From an uncultured Erythrobacter sp. (GTDB lineage: Bacteria; Pseudomonadota; Alphaproteobacteria; Sphingomonadales; Sphingomonadaceae): 64,000 nucleotides of DNA. Shown here piece by piece: positions 36,449 through 44,300 of the stretch (positions are counted from its first letter, which is position 1; each line of letters opens with the position of its first letter). The DNA is taken from NCBI GenBank assembly GCA_947499095.1, contig CANMMR010000002.1, forward strand, positions 124,001 through 188,000, written 5' to 3'. The notes under the pieces are model-generated. The model did no database searches and was not told the origin of the DNA. It saw only the letters and a list, made by a program, of their open reading frames with translations. The translations under genes and the position numbers were made by a program.

Positions 36449-36886
36449 TCAGGCGGCCTGCTTGATGTCGCGCAGGGTGAGGTCGAAAGTCACGTCCTCG
36501 CCGGCGAGTGGGTGGTTGCCGTCGGCCTTCACCTGCTCGTCGCCCACCTCGAGGATGTAAAGCGTCATCGGCTGGCCCTCGGGCGTCTGCGCCTGCATGG
36601 CCATGCCCGGCTGCGGGGCGGGCTCTGCGGGCAGATTTGCGCGCGGGATGTTGATCACCAGCTCCTCGCGGCGCGGGCCGAAGGCATTGTCGCTGGCGAT
36701 GGAGACTGTCTGGCTGTCGCCGACTTCCATGCCGGTCAGCGCTTCTTCGATCGCCGGGAAGATCTGGCCTGCGCCAAGCTGGACCGTCTGGGGGCCGACT
36801 TCGGACGTATTGCCGATTTCCTGCCCGTCGCCGCGCTTGAGGACGTAGTCGATGGTCACGGTGTCACCGTTGCTGGGTGTCGTCAT
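36449..36886 (-). CDS. FKBP-type peptidyl-prolyl isomerase (SlyD-like)
   Basis: 145 residues with no signal peptide. The FKBP core (GDTVTIDYVLKRGDGQEIG, FPAIEEALTGMEVGDSQTVSI, ADGNHPLAGEDVTFDLTL) has an insert-in-flap domain in the middle as in SlyD/FkpB, which holds unfolded chains. The His-rich metal tail of E. coli SlyD is absent. AAAGGAA precedes the ATG. Confidence 0.93.
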   Translation of the reverse strand: MTTPSNGDTVTIDYVLKRGDGQEIGNTSEVGPQTVQLGAGQIFPAIEEALTGMEVGDSQTVSIASDNAFGPRREELVINIPRANLPAEPAPQPGMAMQAQTPEGQPMTLYILEVGDEQVKADGNHPLAGEDVTFDLTLRDIKQAA

Positions 36887-37707
36887 GGTATTCCTTTGAA
36901 TTTCGTGTTCGCGGCGCGAGGGATGCGCCGCCGGGAATGCGCCCGCGTTTCGGGCACGTTGTGTGCTATTGTGTCAAACCGTGGTGGGGGGTGTCAAACG
37001 CGGCGGAGCGAGTTCGGAGAGCGGGGCGAAAGCGACACAGAGGCGACATAGGCGACATAGGCGACACTATGTCGCTTCACGGAGTGAGAGAAAAATCTTT
37101 TGATAGCAGCCTATTGAGTCATTAAATGGTAGAATATTCGTCCCTTACGTCCCCCTTCCTTCAGGGGCGACGCTTCTGAGCTGCAACTCATAAGAAGCAG
37201 CTTATCTGTATCGATCAAGTACGACGTAGGAATATGACAATGGTTCTCTGAGTGTGTCTTGGAAACTATTAATAAAACAGTAGTCGTCATAATGCACTTG
37301 GCCGGATTCAGACAACAGACAAGAGAGGCGGACTTTTATATGGGCTCTTCCACGTCCCCCTGAGCGGGAATGTTGCCCATCGCGTGACGGTAGGAGGAAC
37401 AGTTTTCCCCACAAATCTGCGACCAAACTGTTGCTGAAATGTTCTCGTTACTGTATCCGTATTGTCCGGCCTGAGCTGGAGCGCTAGCCAAGGCGCCCAC
37501 CAGCCTTGACCGAGAGGCAGGTGGGCCATTTTCAAGCCATCCACTCATTTACGAGTGCCCTTGAAAGACCCACGCGGCAAACTGCTAGACCGAAACAAAC
37601 GCGTGTGTGGAGGTCAACCTCGAAGCCACTGACGGAGGTTAATCCGAAACGTGGTCGCGATTTCTCCAACCCTTGGGTCGGAGGCGCCCCGACCTGGGAG
37701 AACGGCG
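36887..37707. other. AT-richer gap with short repeats, no firm gene
   Basis: About 820 bases with no convincing large gene and, by eye, lower GC than the flanks. It holds direct repeats GTGTCAAAC (about 36971 and 36990), a 9-base tandem repeat (below), and several short frames without good start sites. One minus-strand frame (37336-37548, 70 codons) has a faint signal-peptide-like stretch and two Cys but no ribosome site; I did not call it. The region may be a decayed insertion. Confidence 0.5.
37032..37076. repeat. Tandem AGGCGACAT repeat with inverted end
   Basis: AGGCGACAT is repeated at 37041, 37050 and 37059 (last copy ends in C), with a partial copy before. TATGTCGC after the array is the reverse complement of part of the unit, so the array can fold back as a hairpin. 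It lies 150 bases upstream of the FKBP gene start. Confidence 0.7.
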
Positions 37708-37806
37708 ATGAGCCGCAGAGTCCAGATCGAGGTGAAGGTCGACATCAAAGCTAATCTTGGACTGATCGCACATGCGATCGTCCTAGTACTTTATTTGTTG
37801 GTCTGA
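37708..37806 (+). CDS. Small protein (32 residues) with C-terminal hydrophobic segment
   Basis: A 33-codon frame starts MSRRVQIEVKVDIKANLGLI and continues AHAIVLVLYLLV to its stop. GGGAG lies 7 bases before the ATG. The first 15 residues are charged, the last 17 or so hydrophobic, which fits a small tail-anchored inner-membrane protein. A rho-independent terminator on the same strand begins 5 bases after the stop, and no other plus-strand gene precedes it for 800 bases, so something on this strand is transcribed. I know no family for it. Confidence 0.5.
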   Translation: MSRRVQIEVKVDIKANLGLIAHAIVLVLYLLV

Positions 37807-37811
37807 TCCGA

Positions 37812-37836
37812 GGGGCGGGGAAACCCGCCCCTTTTT
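37812..37836 (+). terminator. Rho-independent terminator after the small gene
   Basis: GGGGCGGG (37812-37819) pairs with CCCGCCCC (37824-37831), loop GAAA, followed by TTTTT. The T stretch is on the plus strand only, so it terminates rightward transcription, although ettA ends 4 bases away on the other strand and could use the same stem. Confidence 0.92.
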
Positions 37837-37839
37837 CAA

Positions 37840-39513
37840 TCAGCGCGTCAGCTTCTTATACGCCAACCGCGTCGGCCGATCCGCCGCATCGCCGAGCCTG
37901 CGACGCTTGTCCTCTTCGTAAGCCTCGAAGTTGCCTTCGAACCACTCCACATGGCTGTTGCCTTCGAAGGCGAGGATGTGGGTCGCGAGGCGGTCGAGGA
38001 AGAAGCGGTCATGGCTTATGACCACGGCGCAACCGGCGAAGTTCTCGATCGCCTCTTCCAGCGCGCCCAGCGTTTCCACGTCGAGGTCGTTGGTCGGCTC
38101 GTCCAGCAGCAGCACGTTGCCGCCCTGCTTGAGCATCTTGGCCATGTGCACGCGGTTGCGTTCGCCGCCCGACAGCTTGCCGACGTTCTTCTGCTGGTCC
38201 GCGCCCTTGAAATTGAACGCGCCCACATAGGCCCGCGTGGAGGTGTCGTGGCCGTTGACCTTCATGTAATCGAGGCCGTCGGAGATTTCCTCCCACACGT
38301 TGTTCTTCGGGTTCAGGTCGTCGCGGCTCTGGTCGACATAGCCGAGGTGGACGGTGCTGCCGATCTCGATGGTGCCGCTGTCGGGCTCTTCCTGCCCGGT
38401 GATGATCTTGAACAGGGTGGACTTGCCCGCGCCGTTCGGCCCGATCACGCCGACGATGCCGCCCGGGGGCAGCATGAAGTCGAGGTTTTCGAAAAGCAGC
38501 TTGTCGCCGTAGGACTTGGTCAGGCCCTTGGCTTCGATCACCTTGCCGCCGAGCCGTTCGGGCACCTGGATGACGATCTGCGCCTTGCCCGGCTTGCGGT
38601 CTTTCTGGCTTTCCTGGAGTTCCTCGAACTTGCGGATACGGGCCTTCGACTTGGTCTGGCGCGCGCTCGGCGTCTGCCGGATCCATTCGAGCTCGCGGCT
38701 GAGCGACTTCTGCCGCCCGCTTTCCTCGCGGCTTTCCTGCTCGAGGCGCTTGGCCTTCTTCTCGAGATAGGTCGAGTAATTGCCCTCGTACGGATAGTAG
38801 CTGCCCCGGTCGAGTTCGAGGATCCATTCCACCACATTGTCGAGGAAGTAGCGGTCGTGGGTGATCATCAGCACGGCCCCTGCATATTCCTTGAGGTGGT
38901 TTTCCAGCCACTCGACGCTTTCGGCATCGAGGTGGTTGGTCGGCTCGTCCAGCAGCAGGATGTCGGGCTTCTGGATCAGCAGGCGGGTGAGGGCGACACG
39001 GCGCTTTTCGCCGCCGGAAAGGTCGGTGACGGGGCTGTCGCCCGGCGGGCAGCGCAGGGCCTCCATTGCGATTTCGAGCTGGTTGTCGAGCGTCCAGCCG
39101 TCGACCGCGTCGATCTCGGTCTGCAGCGCGGCCATCTTGTCACCCAGCGCTTCGAAATCGGCATCGGGTTCGGCCATCTGCGCGGCGATCGCGTTGTATT
39201 CATCGACCTTGTCGGCGATGTCGCGGGCACCGTCCTTGACGTTTTCGAGCACGGTCTTGCTCTCGTCCAGCTCGGGCTCCTGCTCGAGATAGCCGACGGT
39301 GATGTTCTCGCCCGGCCAAGCCTCGCCCGAAATATCGGTGTCGATGCCGGCCATGATCTTGATCAGCGTGGACTTGCCCGCGCCGTTCGGCCCGACGATG
39401 CCGATCTTCGCCCCGCGATAGAATTGCAGGTTGATATTGCTCAGCACCGGCTTTTGCGCGCCGGGGAAAGTCTTGGTCATGTCCTTCATGACGAATGCGT
39501 ATTGCGCGGCCAT
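37840..39513 (-). CDS. ettA: Energy-dependent translational throttle EttA (ABC-F)
   Basis: 557-residue ABC-F protein, two ATPase domains with no membrane part. Walker A occurs twice as GPNGAGKST, the signature motif as LSGGEKRRVAL and LSGGERNRVHM, Walker B as LLLDEPTNHLD and LLLDEPTNDLD. Between them is the P-site tRNA-interaction helix pair. EttA binds the ribosome E-site and holds back the first peptide bond at low energy. I chose ATG 39513 (MAAQYAFVMKDMTKTFPG), matching the family start. Confidence 0.95.
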   Translation of the reverse strand: MAAQYAFVMKDMTKTFPGAQKPVLSNINLQFYRGAKIGIVGPNGAGKSTLIKIMAGIDTDISGEAWPGENITVGYLEQEPELDESKTVLENVKDGARDIADKVDEYNAIAAQMAEPDADFEALGDKMAALQTEIDAVDGWTLDNQLEIAMEALRCPPGDSPVTDLSGGEKRRVALTRLLIQKPDILLLDEPTNHLDAESVEWLENHLKEYAGAVLMITHDRYFLDNVVEWILELDRGSYYPYEGNYSTYLEKKAKRLEQESREESGRQKSLSRELEWIRQTPSARQTKSKARIRKFEELQESQKDRKPGKAQIVIQVPERLGGKVIEAKGLTKSYGDKLLFENLDFMLPPGGIVGVIGPNGAGKSTLFKIITGQEEPDSGTIEIGSTVHLGYVDQSRDDLNPKNNVWEEISDGLDYMKVNGHDTSTRAYVGAFNFKGADQQKNVGKLSGGERNRVHMAKMLKQGGNVLLLDEPTNDLDVETLGALEEAIENFAGCAVVISHDRFFLDRLATHILAFEGNSHVEWFEGNFEAYEEDKRRRLGDAADRPTRLAYKKLTR

Positions 39514-39790
39514 CGGGCGGGTCCTTCGTGATCGGATTGGGATAAGCGGGCGGCGCGCGCCCGGCAGGTATGGTGGGCCAGATAATGGGCGCAGGGCGTA
39601 GGGGCAAGCGCGGTGTGCGGGGAGGCAACTTTTCATCGCGCCCGACGGAACGTTCACATGGTCGCCGCTACCGTCATGGAGCCGCCATTTGCTGTTTCTC
39701 TTCGAAAAATCTGCACAAAACCAAGAAAAAAGTGAGGAATTATTAAGTAACAGTCTCTAGGACTGCGGCAGGGGGTTATTACGCGAAATC

Positions 39791-40984
39791 ATGCGCGAGC
39801 AGATACTCGGACTTATTACACCTGCCATGGCATTGATTTTCATGGCGATGTTTCTCGTGCTGTGGAAGCGCGGGAACATGGGGTCCTATGTGCTCGGCTT
39901 CGCGGCCGCCTATTTCTGCCTCGGCTTCGGTTTCCTGGTCACCCATCTCGTGCCCGATCCGGGTGCTTTCTACGTCTTTCACGCAACGCAGGTGCTCTAC
40001 ACGCTGGGGACGGGCGCTTTGATCTGGGCAGCGGCGAAGCGGGTAGGGCAGCATGTCTCGATCCGGGCGCTGGCCGTGGTCTACGCGATCTCCGCCCTCA
40101 CGCTGGCCGCCGCTATATTCCTGTCGAACGATACGGGGCCGCGCCTCTACATCATCAATACGGGCTATGGCGTGATGATGGTCATCGGAACGATGGCGCT
40201 GTTCAACGTGCAGCGCCGCAATGCGATCGACACGCTGATCGCCGTGCTGTTCGCGCTGGCGGCCGTCAATTTTCTCATCCGGCCGGTGCTGACGCTGATC
40301 ATCGCGGGCGGATCTGACGCATCTGCCTATCGCGAATCCATTTACTACTCGGTGCTGAGCGTAGCGGTGACGGTCGCCTCGCTGATGACCGGCGTGGCCC
40401 TGATCGGAGCCTGCGCATGGGACATGGTGATGGCCGAGCGCGAGCGCGGGGAACGCGACATGCTCACCGGCCTGCGCGCGCGCCGGGCCTTCGAACAGGA
40501 CGCAATCGCCATCATCGAACGGGCCAAGCAGGAAGGCGTGCCGGTGGGGCTGGTGGTCGCCGATATCGATCACTTCAAGGCGGTGAACGACGTCTATGGC
40601 CACCAGGTCGGCGACAAGGCGATCGCGGCGTTCGGCGGCGTCATTGCCGACATGATCCGCAACAGCGACATCGCCGGGCGCATCGGCGGCGAGGAGTTCT
40701 GCATCCTCGCATGGAATTGCGATGATGAACGGGCGGAGGCGATGGCCGAGCGCATCCGCCGGCGTTTCTCGGAGACAGCGGTGTCGGGCATGCCGAGCAA
40801 CAACCGCCTGTCTGCCAGCTTCGGCGTTGCGGCGCGCGAGGCGGGCGAGGGCTATGGCAAGCTGTTCGCACGCGCCGATGCCCAGCTTTACCGTGCCAAG
40901 GAAGGCGGCCGCAATCGCGTCTGCCGCGAGGAGACGGCGAACGTCGTGACCGAGTTCAGGTCGAAGGACGCCCAGCGCGCATGA
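39791..40984 (+). CDS. Membrane-bound diguanylate cyclase
   Basis: 397 residues: six or so N-terminal transmembrane helices to about residue 215, then a GGDEF domain. The active site is GRIGGEEF, and RNSD five residues before it is the RxxD inhibitory site, so this enzyme should be product-inhibited, unlike the other cyclase in the window. The N-terminal membrane part is not a MASE type I can name. The 3' end overlaps the converging MATE gene by 29 bases. Confidence 0.92.
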   Translation: MREQILGLITPAMALIFMAMFLVLWKRGNMGSYVLGFAAAYFCLGFGFLVTHLVPDPGAFYVFHATQVLYTLGTGALIWAAAKRVGQHVSIRALAVVYAISALTLAAAIFLSNDTGPRLYIINTGYGVMMVIGTMALFNVQRRNAIDTLIAVLFALAAVNFLIRPVLTLIIAGGSDASAYRESIYYSVLSVAVTVASLMTGVALIGACAWDMVMAERERGERDMLTGLRARRAFEQDAIAIIERAKQEGVPVGLVVADIDHFKAVNDVYGHQVGDKAIAAFGGVIADMIRNSDIAGRIGGEEFCILAWNCDDERAEAMAERIRRRFSETAVSGMPSNNRLSASFGVAAREAGEGYGKLFARADAQLYRAKEGGRNRVCREETANVVTEFRSKDAQRA

Positions 40985-42299
40985 GCCGCGGGATCAGGGC
41001 AAGCTGCAGCATCGCTCTGAGCACTAGAAACGCCACGAAAGACAGCCACAAGCCGTCATTGCCCAGCGGCCAGGTAACCCACAGCAATAGTGCATAGCCC
41101 ACGGACGCTCCTGCCATGCTGAGCAGCAGGGAGCGCGTCCAGCTGGCCCCGACGAATACGCCATCGAGCACGAACCCGGCGACGCCCGCAAACGGTATGA
41201 CCACCAGCCATGGCACGAGAGCGCGGGCCTCGACAGCCACCGCCTCGGTCGCTGCAAAGGACTCGAGGATCCAGCCGCCAGCCAGAGCGAAGACTCCGGC
41301 GAGGATCGCTGCAACGCCTAGCCCGCGCAGCAGGATAGCGCGCATGTAGGCGAGGAAGCCGTCGCGGTCTTCCTCCCCATGCCGCTCACCATTGAGTACC
41401 TGTGCCGCATTCTCGAACCCGTCGAGCAACAGCGCGGAGAACACGAACAGCTGATAGAGGATACCATTGGCGGCCAGCATCACTGCACCGCGCTCTGCGC
41501 CGAGCCGCGTGAGGGCCGAGATTGCGACCATCAGGATCACGGTCCGCAGGAACAGGTCGCGGTTGACCGAGAGAAAGGGCTTTAGCGTTTTAAGCGAGAT
41601 TGAAGCTCGGTCACGCACTTCGTCACGAAGGTCCGATCCGGCGAGTGCGACGACGATGGCGACACAGGCAACCAGCTTGGCGAATTCCGCGATGAAGCTC
41701 GACCAGCCGATTCCGGCAATGCCCCAGTCGAGCCTCAGTGCCAGCGACAGTCCGAGCGCGATGTTTAGGAGGTTGTAGGCGACTTCAATCGCCAAAACCG
41801 TCTTCATACGTCGCCGCCCGACGAGGAAGCCGACCAGGGCGAAATTGGCGAGCACCGCAGGTGCGCTCCAGTAGCGGATGTCGGCATAAATCACGGCAGC
41901 AGTGCGAACCTCCCCTTGCGCGCCCAGCGCGTCGAGCAGCGCAGGCAGCAGGATCGGCTTGGCCAGAAGCAGCAGTGCGGCGATTGCGAGGCCGACCACC
42001 AATCCGCGGATCAGCACGGCGACCTGTTCCGCCGGACCCGACCGCGTGCCGGCTTGCGCGACGAGGCCAGTCGTGCCGGTCTTGAGGAAATTCATGACTG
42101 TGAACAGCGCGGCAAACAGCTTGGCCCCGACATCGACCGCACCTTGTGTGGGGGCATCGCCGAGCTGGCCGACGATCCACATGTCGCCGATACCGATCAG
42201 GGCAGTCGCGACATTCGTGACCATCGCGGGCAGGGCGATGGCCCAGATCGCCAGGATCGCCGTGCGATCGAGTTTGGCAGGTGTCGAAGTCGCGCTCAC
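40956..42299 (-). CDS. MATE-family efflux transporter
   Basis: About 447 residues with twelve predicted helices in two similar halves: AILAIWAIALPAMVTNVATA and FLSVNRDLFLRTVILMVAISAL begin each half. It most resembles the DinF-like MATE branch; such pumps export drugs or dyes with Na+ or H+. The start is unclear: GTG 42299 gives a natural N-terminus and leaves room for the divergent gst promoter; ATG 42368 would overlap the gst start. Confidence 0.88.
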   Translation of the reverse strand: MSATSTPAKLDRTAILAIWAIALPAMVTNVATALIGIGDMWIVGQLGDAPTQGAVDVGAKLFAALFTVMNFLKTGTTGLVAQAGTRSGPAEQVAVLIRGLVVGLAIAALLLLAKPILLPALLDALGAQGEVRTAAVIYADIRYWSAPAVLANFALVGFLVGRRRMKTVLAIEVAYNLLNIALGLSLALRLDWGIAGIGWSSFIAEFAKLVACVAIVVALAGSDLRDEVRDRASISLKTLKPFLSVNRDLFLRTVILMVAISALTRLGAERGAVMLAANGILYQLFVFSALLLDGFENAAQVLNGERHGEEDRDGFLAYMRAILLRGLGVAAILAGVFALAGGWILESFAATEAVAVEARALVPWLVVIPFAGVAGFVLDGVFVGASWTRSLLLSMAGASVGYALLLWVTWPLGNDGLWLSFVAFLVLRAMLQLALIPRLMRAGRPST

Positions 42300-42360
42300 C
42301 TGAACTTGAGACAGGAGCGGGCCATTGAACGCAAGACCACCGAAACCCGAGGACGATAAT

Positions 42361-42984
42361 ATGCCCACCCATTACACGATGCCCGGCACCTGTGCCCTTG
42401 CCACCAATATCGCGATTGCGTGGCTGGATGCGCCCGTCGAGGTCGAGACCATGGCCTATGGCGATCACAAGAAGGAGGAATATCTCGCGATCAATCCCAA
42501 GGGCAAGGTGCCTGCCGTCGCGTTCGAAGACGGCGACGTCCTGACCGAAGCCGCCGCGATCCTGAGCTGGCTCGGCGCGGAACACGGGACCGAGGGCTAT
42601 GCGCGCGACAAGGTGCTGGGGCGCAAGGAAGCCGAGGCGCTATCTTACCTGACGAGCGAAGTTCACCCCGATTTCGGTCCGCATTTCGCTGCCGAGACCT
42701 ACGCCGAAAGCGAAAGCGCTCAGGACGAGGTGAAAGCAGCGGCCTATGACAAGCTGCGTAAGCATTTCGATCGGCTGGAAGACAATTTCAAGGAAACCGA
42801 CGGCGGTTGGTATCTGTCCGAGCGCAGTTTTGCCGATGCCTATCTCTATGTCGTCACGCGGTGGATCGAGCAGACCCCGCTGTCGATCGACGACTACCCG
42901 ACCCTGCGGGCATTCCGCAATCGCGTGCAGGAGGACGGAGGCGTGAAGCAGGCTCTCGCCCGGCAGGACATGAAGCCCGTCTAG
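42361..42984 (+). CDS. Glutathione S-transferase
   Basis: 207 residues: thioredoxin-like N-terminal domain (TMPGTCALATNIAIAWLDAP, NPKGKVPAVAFEDGDVLTEAAAIL) and helical C-terminal domain (FADAYLYVVTRW). The Ser/Cys/Thr at the start region (GTCAL) resembles beta-class enzymes that bind glutathione through Cys. AGGACGATAAT precedes the ATG. gshA in the same window supplies the cosubstrate. Confidence 0.93.
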   Translation: MPTHYTMPGTCALATNIAIAWLDAPVEVETMAYGDHKKEEYLAINPKGKVPAVAFEDGDVLTEAAAILSWLGAEHGTEGYARDKVLGRKEAEALSYLTSEVHPDFGPHFAAETYAESESAQDEVKAAAYDKLRKHFDRLEDNFKETDGGWYLSERSFADAYLYVVTRWIEQTPLSIDDYPTLRAFRNRVQEDGGVKQALARQDMKPV

Positions 42985-43025
42985 GCGTCCGCTTCTGCTC
43001 GGGCAGAGCGAAGTAAGAGACAAAA

Positions 43026-43102
43026 TGGTCGGGGAGACTGGATTCGAACCAGCGACCCCTTGTACCCAAAACAAGTGCGCTACCAGGCTGCGCCACTCCC
43101 CG
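43026..43102 (-). tRNA. tRNA-Pro (anticodon UGG)
   Basis: 77-base cloverleaf with encoded CCA. Acceptor CGGGGAG pairs with CTCCCCG; the anticodon loop is TTTGGGT between CTTGT and ACAAG, giving UGG; the T arm has GGTTCGAATCC. Confidence 0.97.
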
Positions 43103-43128
43103 ACCGGATGTCCCGCGATGCTCGTAGA

Positions 43129-43205
43129 TGGTGGGCCCGGCAGGACTCGAACCCGCGACCTAGCCGTTATGAGCGGCCAGCTCTAACCAACTGAGCTACA
43201 GGCCC
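43129..43205 (-). tRNA. tRNA with CAU anticodon (elongator Met or Ile2)
   Basis: 77-base cloverleaf with encoded CCA. Acceptor GGGCCTG pairs with CGGGCCC, anticodon loop CTCATAA between GGCCG and CGGCT. CAU may be elongator Met, or Ile after lysidine modification by TilS. The sequence alone does not settle which for me. Confidence 0.95.
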
Positions 43206-43262
43206 CCATGCACCGCATGCGGAGGCAAGCGCCTAGCCGCACGGCGCCGGACTGGCAAGCCG

Positions 43263-44189
43263 CTAGACGACGACGGAATCGATGATTTCCGCAACCGTCG
43301 TCGGGCGTACGTCACGCTGGCCGAGATAGGCATAAACTGTCCGCAACCAGTCGTAAAAGCGGTCGAGATCGTCTTCGCTGCGCACATAGGGTGTGTGGCC
43401 GGGTGATAATGAAGGGCTGTGGAAGCTGACTGTAAGCACCGGCAGCCCGTCGTCGAGTGCGATGTCCACCGCCTTGAGCGCTTCCTCCGCCGAGGTGCCT
43501 TCGGGCGTCAGCGCAATGCGTTCCAGCAGGCCAAGGCGCGAAAAAAGGCTCGTAAGCACTGCGGAGTTGCGGGCAAGCGGAAACAGCGCGTCGCCCTGCT
43601 TGCGCAGCATGCCCCAGTAAACTGTGGTCAGCGGCAGCTCGAGCAATTTGCGCTGAGCGTCGGTCCAGTAGGGCGTGCAGGGATGGCCGCGGAAGTCCGG
43701 CCCGCCTTCCGCGCTGTAATCGAAGCGGCAGCGCACCGAACTGTCGATGGCGATGCCGGTTTCCGAAAGGATCGCGGCGGTCGCAGGTCCGACGCCGTAA
43801 CGCCCTGCACGGTAGATACGGGGGACCGCTCCGAACTTCTCTTCGATAAGGTCGCGCAGGGCGCGGAACTTGGCGCGCTCTAGATCGGGCGGAAGATTCC
43901 CCGAGAAGCTGGCATGCCGGGTAAGATCTTCGTCGAAAGGTGGATTGACCCACGGATGCAACTGGACGCCGACTTCGGCTTCCCCTCTGGCGACGGCGCT
44001 ACCGATGATATCTTGCGCAATCGGCGACTGCGCAATGGGCCAGTCCATGAGATAAACCGGCGAGATGCCGAGCGTACCGCAGAATTGCTGAAATTTCGCA
44101 ATCCTGGGCACATGGTCGAGCGTGTAGCCTTGGCGCGAAAAATTGCTGGCCCAGTCGAACTCCTCCTCTGCATCGACGGTCAGGATCAC
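43263..44189 (-). CDS. WalW-like polysaccharide deacetylase
   Basis: 308 residues, carbohydrate esterase 4 fold of the WalW type. LTVDAEEEFDW near the start carries the catalytic Asp and metal ligands, VQLHPWVNPPF the metal His, and YRAGRYGVG and LTVSFHSPSL later motifs. The first canonical start is GTG 44189, but codons upstream in frame (HPPSRDQAVRFAPDFGQRV) look like the normal family N-terminus; an ATG at 44283 reaches that frame only if one G of a six-G run is removed. So the gene may have a 5' frameshift or the run may be a sequencing error. Confidence 0.85.
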   Translation of the reverse strand: MILTVDAEEEFDWASNFSRQGYTLDHVPRIAKFQQFCGTLGISPVYLMDWPIAQSPIAQDIIGSAVARGEAEVGVQLHPWVNPPFDEDLTRHASFSGNLPPDLERAKFRALRDLIEEKFGAVPRIYRAGRYGVGPATAAILSETGIAIDSSVRCRFDYSAEGGPDFRGHPCTPYWTDAQRKLLELPLTTVYWGMLRKQGDALFPLARNSAVLTSLFSRLGLLERIALTPEGTSAEEALKAVDIALDDGLPVLTVSFHSPSLSPGHTPYVRSEDDLDRFYDWLRTVYAYLGQRDVRPTTVAEIIDSVVV

Positions 44190-44300
44190 CCGCTGCCCGA
44201 AATCGGGCGCAAAGCGGACGGCCTGATCGCGCGAAGGCGGATGGAGAAGATTCGCGTGTTGAATGTGCCCTGCCCCCCGGCATGTCCTATTGGCAGGTGA

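Noticed and set aside
37336..37548. 70-codon minus-strand frame with a faint signal-peptide-like stretch and two cysteines
   Set aside because: No ribosome site, odd start composition, overlapping other frames; no support beyond being open.
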